The notes below the pieces were generated by a model. The model was not told the DNA's origin. It ran no database searches and was given only the letters and a program-made list of their open reading frames with translations. The position numbers were made by a program, and so were the translations under genes. Positions 51,242 through 62,800 of a stretch of 64,000 nucleotides of DNA are shown one piece after another. Each line of letters begins with the position of its first letter. The first letter of the stretch is position 1. The stretch covers positions 496,001-560,000 of the forward strand of contig JBANDB010000010.1 in assembly GCA_037576215.1 (NCBI GenBank). Reading direction: 5' to 3'. The DNA is from Armillaria gallica (Eukaryota; Basidiomycota; Agaricomycetes; Agaricales; Physalacriaceae).

Positions 51242-54200
51242 ATGATGTCTGGTACTGTTACTGGGCCTGAAAATCAGGAGAATACCAGCGCTACAGGCTC
51301 TCCGTCGGATCCAGCGTCATCTCTACGTGCTGCTGCTCTGTTGACTCTCAAGTCCAAGCGTCGCAAAGTCGCTGGCGAACAGTCTTCTACTGCAGCCTTG
51401 CCTGCTCGACCTCCTCCCATTACCGATTCCTTCCAACTCGATTATGGCCAAGAGGATGGATCGTCGTTCACAGCTCGAACCCCAGCGCCTGGCCCATCAA
51501 AGCTTCATCCGGCAGATATGGAAGATGGCCAAATTCGCGAAGAGGGCGAAATAAGCGACTCGGAAGAACAGCAGGCTACAGCAGCACCAGCTCGAACTAA
51601 GCAGTCATCGCTGACGCCACAACCCCAGCCCTCACAGCTGGAACCTGCCCACGAAATCAACTCATCTTTGGCCTCTCCTCCAAGGACGGCCGTTACTAAA
51701 CAGGAATCACCGCCCATCTTGTTGGAAAGGATCACTGACATTTCGCCCAGCCCTCTTGAGGTCCGCGACTCCTCCAACATGGTGGTCGACGCCGACGAAT
51801 CATACAGCAATAATCCATATCTTGCTCTCGGTCCAGATCATGTTAGACCTGGTTTGCACAGTACGCCCCTCTGTTCCTATATTCCAGTGTGGCGGACTGA
51901 CGTACCTGCAGTGAATCAAACTCAATACGATACCGCGAAGGACATCATACTGGATCTTCTTGGCTGGGGCATTCCCCCAACATACCTCGTTGACTGTGGT
52001 CTCAGCCGAGAAATAGTCTACTATGTTTTCAATGAGCTCAATCTTCGACTCCCCGACAACCTCGACACTAATGGTCTGATACCCTATCTTCCACCACCAT
52101 TTTACCATTCAGACGCTGCCCAAGAACCGCCTTCTTCAATGCCTCCTCCTCCTGTTCCATCAGGTTTGCAGTACCACAATCTACCGCCTAGGCCGTTGAA
52201 GTCGTCCGACGTACAAAGTCCCGGCCCAAACTCGGCGTTGCCATCCTCTCTCATTTCTACTAATTCTCCACCTGCGTCGGAATTATCACCCGTGACAAAC
52301 TTGCATGATATGGAAAGACAGCGACGGCAAGAACTGCTTGCAAGGAAAGCTGTCCAGGCTTCTCGGAAGGCGAAGCCGCCGCCCCCGCCATCTCCCAGCA
52401 ATTCTTCTATTGCATCTTCAAGATATGTGTCCCCAGAGCAGCCACCCCAGGACGTGGAGATGGCTACGGAGACGGTTGATGACTTTTTGAAGACTATCGA
52501 ACCCGCGGAGGGAGAGGCAATGGATGTCGACGAGATCCCAGGCCTTGGGAGGTCGCATCCGGTATCCAAGATTCCTTCGATCTCTCACCAACAATCGTTC
52601 ATGGTTGGCCGAGTGGTACTTCCTCTATCGTCGCTCACCCCGATGAATGCCGAGCAATCATCGTCTTCTAGCGGCAGTACTCCTACCCCGACACCTCTCC
52701 AGAAAAGCACGTCTATGTCCAGTCTCGATGGCCAACCGACCCGGAGGCGACCCGTAGCTGCGGATTTTGTTGACATGGACGGCAATTCTCGCAACGGGAA
52801 TGGCTTGGCCAACGGCCGCTCTCACCCACCACATAATCTCAGGCGAAAAATGGGGACTGGATTCGCCAACGTCAGTAAGATGCGCAGACTGGTCATCGAC
52901 CTGAGCGACAGCGAGGGCGAAGGGGATGAAGATTATGTTATGGGTGAAGCCGGCGAATATACCAGCTCGACTCCCACTTATCTTCCGACTTCCCTTTTTG
53001 GCGCAAAGGCGAGCCGAGGTCCGCGCACTCAGTCACCTGCGATATTGATGGAGAAAGAGATGGAGATTGCAAGAATGAGACAGCTGATCGCTGACAAGGA
53101 GCAGAATCGAGTAAAAAAGTTGATGGTGCGTCTACGTCCCTTCTCTTCTTGGGCTCATCGATAAAACGTCGTAGCGAACGAATTCTATCCAAGAACCTGC
53201 AAACGGTGTCTCGGAAAAACCGGCCCCTGTTAAACAGGAAGAGGTAGATTCCAATCTTGGCATCCCCGCAACAGGTTCCGCCGGGGAGCGAATACCCACC
53301 ACCAATCTCCGTACGTTTACAACATGTGTGTGGTCATGGATCGGGAACCTAATAATTGCTGCAAAGCTCGGATACAAGTCGCTGCGGCCACCGCGGTCAT
53401 CGCTTCTGCACCTGCGACGCCTCCACATGGTGGTCTACTCTCCCGGTTTTCCGCCCCTCGGACTATGGCTGATCTGTGAATCGTTCTGTTTGCTTTCCCC
53501 CTCCCTCCTGTACCTCTGTAGGTGATAATTCGATTCTCAACGGACACCCAAGCGGTCAACCCCCTGACGGTGAAGGAGGCGAGTGTTTAATCTCGTTTTC
53601 TTTTCATTTCTCCTGTTGACAATCCCTCACCATTTCTTTTTGCGTTCAATCTCTTTTTTTATAAACGTGTCCGCGTCGCCTATTCGCAGTTGTGCAAGAA
53701 CAAGCGGCAAGGATTCTTCCCCTTCCTATCTTCAGAGCAACCTCCGTGTTTTCCTAACTTATTTTCTCTGTTTCTTTTCTTCCCGGCGCCGTTATCTGAA
53801 TTTCTACCTCTGGTATTTTTGTCCTTCCTGGTTTAACTCCAGCAGGTATCGAAAAGCAACGGCGTGGATGTCCCACATAGCGACGACCGACTCGACACTC
53901 TGACCGAAGCAGTCGACGTCGACGTCGCAACGTCTTCGTCGACACAGGTGCGTCATACGAGTTCGTTTTCTTTTCATTTTCATTTGTGTATGGGCCTCGA
54001 TGAGACTTCATACACGTCACAAGATGTCAATACTGAAACATTGCTCTTTGTTTTTCAGGCGACACTTTCAACGAACATCCAAAGACGAGAAGAAAATCCG
54101 GACCTGCTGGAGCAGCATCGAAACGAAGCTGATCAATTCACGACATATGCTTCTCTGTTCAGCTCGTATCCTCTCTTACGATCGTGGTCCATGGCCAATG

Positions 54201-54790
54201 ACTCGGCGGCGAGGACTTCTGAGCAAGCCCCTTCCCTCAAGACATGGCCTACGGCCAGGGCGCTAAGTTCGAACACGTCTACTTCTCTTTCTTCTATCAC
54301 TTCATTCTCTTCTTCTTCCACCATGCCACATTCACGCAGTTCTTCAGCTTCCTCCGTCCATTCAGATATGCACATTTCTAGACTTCTGCCTGCTCCAGAC
54401 CTGAGACCACTGAAAACAGTCACAGCTACCAAACTGTTGGATCCATCCAAACGGATCTGCCAGTATGAGATTCCCGGAGGGGGGATATGTCGGGATGTAG
54501 GATGTGACGATGTACATCCAAGTCGTTTGAGTAACCCGCAATCTTCGCCGGGGCAGTGTGTGGATCCAAGTGGTGAGTGGTACATGATTTGCACTCCTGT
54601 TGGCTCACGGGACGGGGTCGTAGATGAAGATACTGCAGCGTACCTGAGCGCGGTGGTAGCCTTACCATTAGGTGTTGACGCTAGCAAGATTGTTGGCATC
54701 CTTGAGAAACTTCGGCTTGAGCATCCTGCTATGATGTTCGACGAACGTGTTTCGCGGACATTAGAGTTTTTATCGACGCAACCGCCGTAA
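51242..54790 (+). CDS. Red1/ZFC3H1-like protein with C3H1 zinc finger
   Basis: Large nuclear protein, mostly disordered. The first exon (690 codons in frame, start MMSGTVTGPEN at 51242) is rich in Pro, Ser and Glu, with a conserved-looking block AKDIILDLLGWGIPPTYLVDCGLS, a coiled segment at DMERQRRQELLARKA, and an end at MEKEMEIARMRQLIADKEQNR before a GTGCGT donor near 53125. Four to six short exons follow. The last exon carries SKRICQYEIPGGGICRDVGC followed by DDVHPSR, a CX8CX4CX3H-type zinc finger matching the putative zinc-finger domain PF10650 of S. pombe Red1 and human ZFC3H1. Those proteins link Mtr4-type helicase to the exosome to destroy nuclear RNAs. The homology to that finger is good; the rest is inferred. 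Confidence 0.72.
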
Positions 54791-55855
54791 CTTGGATGAA
54801 TGACTTTTTGTCTAGGCCAGCGGCACGATGCCCCGGATGTGCGGATCTTTTCGACAGAGTCCCGCACGGCGAGCTACACAGCGCTCCGCGACGCTCTCCG
54901 CCCTCCCAGGAAGAAAAAATTCTAAAAAATTCTAAAAAATGATGATGACTGATGATGTAAAGAGCGCAATGCGCCAAATCGTTGTTGGAGGAGTTCCGTA
55001 GCTTTTAGTTGACCTCCCGCCATTACTATCTCTGGGAATCGTGATTGGAGTGCATTTGTGATGTATATGTGTTGATAGTCTTTCCTTTCGTTTGGCTTCT
55101 GCAATGTATTGATGTGTGTGATTGGCAACTGCGGGAGCATTTCGATTTGTGAGAACGGTGTTCCCGAGAAGGAAAAGAAATTAACATTTATGGGAACGGA
55201 TCTGGTGCCGTAAGGACTGCGCAGTCGGGGATGACTTGAAGGAAATGATGATGCTTACGGAGCCGGCTAGCCGAACATAGCATTGTTCGCCATAATGGGT
55301 GACGCAGGGAGTAGTGCGCAGATAGAGCAGCGCGTGATACTGATCGCGGGTTGCCACGCACCGTTTCACCACTTTCCTTTGTTTTACCCTGGCATTGAGC
55401 GGCATTGGGAGCGATAGCAATTACGAGAGTGAGCATTTCGTTTGCGTTTCAGTGGCAAGCTATCTGATTTATTATTATCAGGGTGGATTCATGCATTTCT
55501 CCCGTCAAGCATGAGTCAGCAGTTCCTGATTTGGGTTCCTGTTGAGAGCCGAGGTAATGAGGCGTGGGAATTTGGTTGTGTTTGGCGAGATCCGGTTGAA
55601 AAGGGAAGGGCTGGGCGACCAGTGAGAGCCAGTTTCCGTTTTAGCCCACACTTCCTCTTACGGCCACACTCGACTCCTCTCCCCTCCCTCCCCAACACAA
55701 GGTTCGTCATCCCTGCTGCTCGTCGTCGTGAACAGCGAGCTCACTTGTTTGATGTTGTCCTTTACCACCTTACTCCCCCTCTAAAACACGTCGTGCTCAC
55801 TTAAAATCTCACTCCAGCTACGACGCAGTCGACCCAGGCGTCAGACTCCACTGCT
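54791..55855. other. Intergenic region with short tandem repeats
   Basis: One kilobase between the Red1-like and MCM1 genes. A repeated ATTCTAAAAA unit occurs near 54917-54939, followed by GATGATGA repeats. Frames here (for example 55442-55804) end in pyrimidine-rich sequence typical of fungal 5' leaders, which suggests the MCM1 promoter and leader at 55620-55855. Confidence 0.4.
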
Positions 55856-56991
55856 ATGCGAAAGCGCCAACGCACTATGGACATGGCTGCACCCCAGAAC
55901 GATCCCCAACAAGCACCCCCCGTCGGCCCGCCCGCTGTGAGCGATGACGCGTTCATCAACGACCAGGACGCCGTCGACAGCGCGGGCGACGATGACGACG
56001 ACGAAGACAAGCCCAAGTCAGACAAGAAGGCGGGAAGACGAAAGATCAAGATCGAGTTTATCCAGGATAAATCGAGACGTCATATAACCTTCTCCAAAAG
56101 GAAAGCTGGTATGTCCCCCACGCACTCACATCTGCGTCTCTTCTTACATTCCCTTTTCCAGGCATTATGAAAAAGGTAATTTTCTTTCCCTTTCTATCGA
56201 GCCCCTTGCTCAACCCCTTACCCATCCCCTAAAGGCATACGAGCTCTCTACCCTCACTGGCACCCAGGTTCTGCTCCTCGTCGTCTCCGAGACTGGCCTT
56301 GTATACACCTTTACCACTGCCAAGCTCCAGCCTCTTGTCACCCAGCCAGAAGGCAAGAATCTCATCCAGGCATGTCTCAATGCTCCCCATGGAACGCTGC
56401 CGTCGTCCATGCCAGTCGGTACCCCGCTTGGACGTCAGTCGGGCGGTCCACCTATGGCCATGCCACCTCCAGCAGCCGGCTCCAGTAATTTGCCTGGTGG
56501 ACTGTCCATTAGTGGGCAAGCCCCAAGGAAGACGATGATGGTGGACATGATGATGATGAAGCTGCCCATGGTGGGCGCCCAAACTCTGGAGATAAGCGCC
56601 GTCGTCGTGCCTCTTCCAACGCTGGCGCTCCCTCTGCGCCTCCTCGATCTGGTGGCGGCACTTCGCCCCACTCTCCCAACAGCACCATCCCACCTTCTCT
56701 TGCCATTCCTCCTGGTTCTTCAAGTCAGCCCCCGCCCCAGTCACCCCAGCAGCAGCCCCAAATACCGTTGGGGTCGCCAACATCTCCGAACCAGTCCCAC
56801 GCGCAGGTCCCGCCGTCGACTGGTCAGTACGGGCAAGGACCTTACGGCCACCATCATCCAGGACAAGGCGATATGTACCCACCACACATGATGCCGACGT
56901 ATGGCTATCCCGCCCCTCCGGGAAGTGGTGGCCCGCCTGGCGGGCAGCTGGGAGCTCTCGCTAACACTGCCGCAGCGCAGCAAGGCCATTG

Positions 56992-57022
<31 letters not shown>

Positions 57023-57055
57023 GTGGGCCAAAGTAGCCACTATGCTCGTCGATGA
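55856..57055 (+). CDS. MCM1: MADS-box transcription factor MCM1/SRF type (apparent frameshift)
   Basis: The SRF-type MADS domain spans about residues 60-117: GRRKIKIEFIQDKSRRHITF, SKRKAGIMKKAYELSTLTGT, QVLLLVVSETGLVYTFTT. It is followed by the usual KLQPLVTQPEGKNLIQACLNAP. It would bind CArG boxes with partner factors in mating and cell cycle. The N-terminal extension has an Asp/Glu run. Two introns flank a 14-nt exon (56162-56175). After residue 200 the frame breaks at a C run (56521-56524): one more C continues into EDDDGGHDDDEAAHGG and a Gln/Pro-rich tail that ends QQQQVGQSSHYARR at 57055, as in other basidiomycete MCM1 proteins. As written the frame goes on to 56891 with a sequence unlike the family. 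Confidence 0.88.
56162..56175 (+). other. MCM1: 14-nt microexon in MCM1
   Basis: The exon codes for GIMKK of the MADS helix, with introns 56109-56161 and 56176-56234. Phases fit exactly and the residues are invariant in MCM1/SRF, so it must be included. Confidence 0.9.
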
Positions 57056-57468
57056 TCACTGGTACTTTTTACTTTTTTTCTGTTGACGAAACGCCCGCTT
57101 TTTCACGTTACTTATGCAAGCCTTTTTGTTCCGATGTTCTCTTCGCTAAAAAGTGTACTACGACGTTGATTTCTGATTTTTGTTCTCTTGTCTACTCTGT
57201 CGTAAAGTCTGTCAGTAGTTTCTTGACCGTTTCGTACTTATCGTGGCTTTATCGCCGTATTGAATGGTAGCGATTGTATATATATATAAGTCAGTTTGCT
57301 TCATGAGTTGTAGAACGTAGCCTACCAATGTATCGGTATAGTTTTGCAGAACAGGAGTCTGGAAGTTCTACATTAAAGATACGATTACAATCAGTGGATG
57401 ACGTAGAATCAAGATGAACTTTTTTTGCTTACATCTACGTGTCCCTGTTCCTCCAATTCGTTCGTAAC
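57056..57468. other. Intergenic region
   Basis: This region holds the 3' UTR of MCM1 and the promoter of the prenyltransferase. T-rich runs and an ATATATATATA tract near 57278-57288 are present; no coding. Confidence 0.45.
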
Positions 57469-58475
57469 ATGCCTTCAAAAAGTCACCCATTCCTTTGCCT
57501 TCTCTTTCCAATACTGCCCTTGCTCAACGTTGCTGCATACTGTCTTCTTTGGCTACGAGGCAAACTAAGTGCTCGAGCACAACGTCTGCTGCTGCGTGTC
57601 CTGGCTGCTGGACCTATCCCTCAACATGTCGCCTTTGTTATGGACGGCAACAGGAGATATGCCCGTATGAATCACAAACAAATACCCCAGGGTCATGCGG
57701 AAGGATACATTGCTCTGAGGAGGGTGCGTTTCGCCGCCTATGACTGTGTTACCTGGCCCATTTACCTTTCCATAGGTGCTGGAAATATGTCTTCGCCTGA
57801 AAATCAAGTGTGTCTCCGTGTACGCGTTCGCCATCGACAATTTCAAGCGCCCAGAAGACGAGGTGCAGGCTCTCATGGCGCTGGCGCAAGAGAAGCTCTT
57901 GGAACTCTGCGAACACGGGGACCTCCTCGAGGAATATGGCGTCCGGTTGAATGTCCTCGGGAAGAGAGAGCTCCTCCCGGGGCCCGTGCAAGAGGCTATA
58001 CGAAGGGCGGAGAATATGACGCGAGCGCATAACCGGTTTGTCGTGACCAGTATTGGCGGTAGTTCTCCTCGCTGACGTCTCGTTTGAAGGTCCATCTTGA
58101 ATATATGCATGCCGTATGCCTCTACGGACGAGATGGCTACAGCTGTCCAAGCTTGCGTGAGGAACGCGCTCGCGAAGGACGAGGTGGACTTGCGGATATC
58201 GACCCAGGACGTTGAGGATAACCTGATGACGAGCAAAGCCGGGAGCCCGCCGTTAGACATCATGATACGGACCAGCGGCGTCAAGCGTCTTAGCGACTTT
58301 CTCTCGTGGCAGGTCTGTGTCCCTCTGCTGCTCCTCTGGATATGGACTGACAATCTTCTGGTAGTGCTGCGAAGATACGCAAATACAGTTTTGTTCTGCG
58401 TACTGGCCTGATTTCGGGCTCTTTGACTTTGTTCCGATTATATTGGACTTTCAGCGCAAAGCCTGGTCTATGTAG
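57469..58475 (+). CDS. RER2: Dehydrodolichyl diphosphate synthase (cis-prenyltransferase)
   Basis: Adds isopentenyl units in cis to farnesyl diphosphate to make dolichol precursors for glycosylation. After an N-terminal hydrophobic stretch (PFLCLLFPILPLLNVAAYCLLW) the motif HVAFVMDGNRRYAR (residues about 53-66) holds the catalytic Asp and the phosphate-binding Arg. Then follow GHAEGY, YAFAIDNFKRP, LNVLGKREL, PPLDIMIRTSGVKRLSDFLSW with the RTSG signature, and after the last intron AYWPDF. These are the five regions of the UPP synthase family. Four exons, with introns near 57724-57776, 58035-58089 and 58312-58364. The end is QRKAWSM. Attached to the ER or lipid droplets; works with a Nus1/NgBR partner in yeast. 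Confidence 0.9.
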
Positions 58476-58789
58476 AGTAATTTATAGTTTTTTATTCATT
58501 GGGACTCTATGTGAAATACGGGACGCACTAATTAACCGATAACTACCTGGCGCGCTTGATAAGATGAAGTCTAACCTTCCATCCAGAATTCAGTTACCAT
58601 CTTGGAAGAGGATTTAGCCCCGAATACGAGGTCGTATCAACGGTGCCTCGGCCTCGACTCTCAACTACAGGTACCCACTCAAAGTAAAAGGTGGACCAGA
58701 AATAAACTATTGATCTGCGTCTAACCACATGTACTCTTTCACTAGCATCTATAACCTCCGTTTTACTCTTTCCGAATCCCAACACTGCT

Positions 58790-59492
58790 GCTGTATTTAG
58801 TTCTCACTCTCGGTGGTTACGGCACGGCGCGTATTATCCAATCGACAATGTTATCAATTCCTTGCGGGGATATCCACGATAACTTGTCGGATACTCTGAC
58901 TTGACGGCGCTGCATGTGGTTTGGAACCGCGCTGGAGCGCTGAGCCATGGGTCATGTTCTCCGATGCTGGCAGGGAGAGCATGTTCGGATACTTTCCTTC
59001 AGGTATCGGAATTGACGTTCAGCGGCACGGTAAGGTATAGAGGCATGGGAAACGTCAGTGGGATTTTCCTTAGAGGGAATTTGAGCGTGTTGGTGGGCAT
59101 GGTGGGGCCGGGTTTCCTGCCGAGCTACCAGGGAGCTATTCTCTTTGTTGAAGATACCGGAGAGGTTGCTTGTAAGCTTTATTTGTGGTTTGTGGTCAGA
59201 GGCCTATTTCCAAACTGATAGATAGGCTGGTACGCATGCTCACGACGCTCCTTCGAAATGAGGATTTTTCTGGGATAGCGGGCGCAGTGGCACTGCTATC
59301 GGACAACTGTTGGATGGTGATACGGACGGTTACATTGCACTGGAACTGCTGGACAGAACTCTGGCGCCCCTGGGTTTGCCTGTCATTACGGGTTTGCCTA
59401 TTGGTCGTGATACGGCGACCATTATGCCTGTGGCACTGGGAGCAGACGCGGAGATTTATGTGGAAGCTGGGTCATTAGTAAAATCGTTCTGA
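58790..59492 (+). pseudogene. Decayed S66 LD-carboxypeptidase-like gene
   Basis: Pieces of the S66 peptidase family (LdcA, microcin C self-immunity MccF) lie in order but in conflicting frames. GGYGTARI at about 58812 is in one frame. A second frame has SLRGYPR, an in-frame TAA (58880-58882), then LVGYSDLTALHVVWNRAGAL; GYSD holds the family's nucleophile Ser. Further on come FLRGNLSVLVGMVG, LPSYQGAILFVEDTGE, LIDRLVRMLTT and, to the end, PLGLPVITGLPIGRDTATIMPVALGADAE. The first 100 or so residues are not found. The TAA and frame change cannot be explained by introns of normal size. Original function would be cleavage of peptides with a D-residue junction. These genes are thought to have entered fungi from bacteria. 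It could also be a gene with sequence errors. Confidence 0.68.
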
Positions 59493-59825
59493 ACTCTTGG
59501 CCAAGGATTGGATGTCACTAGAAGGATGTCAAACTTCGGAGCCCACAGTCATATAACAACACAGCATCCATTGAATACATGTAAATGTTAACTCTACGTA
59601 CATGCTGCAATAAGTATACGCGTGAAATGCTGTTAGAGCAGGTATGGTGGAAATGCGGACAATACAACAATATATATGCTGAGGAGAGAAATAACGTTAT
59701 AATGCTCATGCGGAATAGATAAAAAACCGGAATAAATGGGAGTAGATCCTAAATCCATACACCTTCTACTGTCAAGTTCGTAAGATTTTTAAGTTAGTGC
59801 CGATGTGGCGGGGGTTGTATCAATG
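59493..59825. other. Convergent intergenic spacer
   Basis: The spacer between the S66 relic and the 3' end of the methyltransferase gene is AT-rich and holds no coding signal. Confidence 0.4.
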
Positions 59826-62800
59826 TCATGGCTCCGACCCGCTTCCCTCCGCTTTCCAAGCGACGAAGACGCCAAGGATGCGGCTGAGCCTTTTGGTTGG
59901 AGCCGTAGTGTCATTACGCGGTGTCTGCGAAGTGGACCCTCTTGTTTCAGGTCGGCGCGCAGGAAATCCGCGAGAAACTAAGGTTTGGTCGCGAGTGGGG
60001 AGCTTGCGCTCGTTATGATTCATTCGGGAAACATCAATAGGGTTGGTGAGTATGAGACTTGTGGGTCTCGATCCACGGGGAGGGGGTCCATTTCGTTGTT
60101 CTTCATCCCATTTGCACCACCTCTCCCAAGCAGCATCAAATGCCTTACGTTCTACAGAAGGAGGCGAAGGACAGGCCGACCACGAAAACCTCTCCTCCAT
60201 CTGCAACCCTAACGCCATATGGTCTTGCATGTCGCTGTCATATATTAATATAAGTACAAGTCGGTGGCAAATAAAGATCGCGACCCACAGATCGAACCGG
60301 ATCAGTAACCCTTCAAACTCTTCCCTCGTCAGATCCTCGAGCAGTGTTACTGGGTCCTCCGGTTCAGACCAGCCGCCCATGCTAGAGCGCTTATTACGCC
60401 GGTGCCTTGCCGCATCGACAGACTTAGACCTCATCTTCAATACATTCCTCGAAGCTCCATCTTTTCTCGTACGACGCGCCTCTCGCTGGAATTGCAATAC
60501 GCACTCCCACATCTCCTCGGAGCAACCGAGGATCTCGGCAGCGCGGAGAGCAAGATTCAGATTAAGGGCCTGCACGTCGATATTCAGATTGGAGTTGGGT
60601 AGAGCGTTCCCTTGCAACAACCTTGCAGAGTTTACTGGAGCAGCATCGTCCGATAAAGGAATGGTCCTTGAAGAAGGCGACTTGGTAACTGCAGAAGAAG
60701 CTCGAGGAGAGAATCCAGCAAGTCGGGAATCATCCAGAGACACATACGCTGACGTCTTGAGTAAAAGACTCTGCGCGGATAACCACCGATCTTCTTGGCT
60801 GGACTCTGTACTCGTTCGGGAAACTAGATGAAGTCGCTGTGCAGGGTATGGATTGATGGCATTTCTTGCCTCCTCGTCCGGATCCGAATCAGAGTCTTCC
60901 TCTTGTGGCGTCGGTTTAGGCTGTAATGGCGGGAAAGCAAACCGGATTGGGGGCTGTGATCGCACATCTACTCCAACGTCAGTAACAAACACGATTATAA
61001 AGCAAGGCGTCACATCACCCTTGAAGTGTAGTCCGAGGGCGTTAGGCAGTAGTGAAAGCGGGGACAAATTAATGAATCGGGACGCTTGCATCTCCTTGTA
61101 TATTGTTTCAAGTAAGGAGTGATTTCTCGGGTTTGGAGGTTCTTTGGGTAATGACCTAGTCAAGAAAGGCGATACACCAGCCGTCCCGGGACTTCTTCGA
61201 CCCGCAATGCCCGTGGACGTTGAAGGGCGTTTGGAACGACCAGCACCAAATATAGTTGGGGAGCGAGTTGGTAGCCTCTCATCAGAATGTCGTGGTGTCC
61301 GGTGTTGATTCGCAGTAGTTTTGAATGTACTTGGTGCTGTTGACCTCCGAGTCGACTGGTGTGGTGGTAGAGGGGGAAGAGGTTTGACCGTATTGGGAGC
61401 CAGTTTGTCGTTCGGCGAGGAAGCTGGAGGCGTTGGGGGCGAAAGCGACTTCCGAGGTTCACTACGATATCTAATGGTGTTGAGTGCCATGTCGTCCTCA
61501 TCATCTTCGATGATGGCCGTATTTGACATAGGAAGTAGCGGAAGCGGAAGCGTCATGCTGGGAGGCGTAACAGGAGCACTGTAATTTGATGTGCCCGATG
61601 TGCTACCTGTAGGCAGTAAACTGGGACTTGAGTTCGTCGATAATGGAGACCCAACTTCTTCTGACTTCCGTCCACTGGCCGATGAACTGCAACTCTGATG
61701 CGTCGAGTCTGTGTCCTCTTCCATGTCATGGTCACAGCTACGAGACGTTTCTGGGGGTGGAACGAGTGCCTGCCCAGAAAACCGACGATGTGGCTCATCA
61801 AATGAGCGAGTCTCTGAACCGAAATCACTATCACGATCTTCGTCTCCGTCTAGGATACATCCAGGAAAAAACAAATCTTCCTCGATCATCTGCGGGATGA
61901 ACCATAAGCGTGTGCTCTCATTCTATTTGTTGGAAGTCCCTCCCTCACCTCGAAGGCAGCCCCTGGCTTCATCACACGGACAATCTCTTCGAACAGGTGA
62001 TCCCACTGGCAAGTCGCGAATTCGGTCAGATAGCCAATGGCACATGACAGATGAACTAACCTTGTCTTCAGGAACGCCCAATGCGATTCGTTTGATATGA
62101 CTAAGATCCAGTGAGTGCTCATGACACTATCGCACCATGACAGATCAACGTACACAAAATCAAACTCTTCATTGGGAAACGGAAGAAAGTCGAGGCTGTG
62201 TATACAAAGAAGGATATGAGAGTGGGTCTCAATTGACTGAAGAACGTCACTTACAAGTTACTCTGGGTCCAGGTGATACGGTGTGCCAGGTCACTGGAAC
62301 CAACCTGAAGAAGATCGGGATGTAAAGGCACACAGTCCAGCCCTGCAATCACGTTACTACTTCATCAAGACGTCAACCAAAACAGCATCCAACATACCCA
62401 CGAAATGGCAATCCCTCCATGTTCGGGCACATTCGAGTATCCACGCGCCGGTACCTTTTGAGACTGAGATCACGTTTCAAATGAAACGGAAGCACGAGGA
62501 AACATACCACATCCTATGTCCAGAACCTTTGTAGGTGGTTTCTCAAAGACATGCCACGTAAGACTCTCACAGATTTGTCGACAGAAGTGGGTATCCCAGA
62601 TATCCCTACAGATATAGAACGCCACCATCATCAGTAAACAAGCAACGATAGGCCGCTATAAATTCCTCTTATGGCGTAAGAACCACCACCAAGAGGGTCA
62701 CAGACGACGGTAGAGCGGAAGAGCTTACAGATCCAACACGTCCTTTTCATAGCAGCGCGGATATGGAATCTCGTCCTTTCCGAACGGATGGTGCTTTTTA

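Noticed and set aside
56229..56885. 218-codon minus-strand frame
   Set aside because: Antisense to the MCM1 exon; no independent support.
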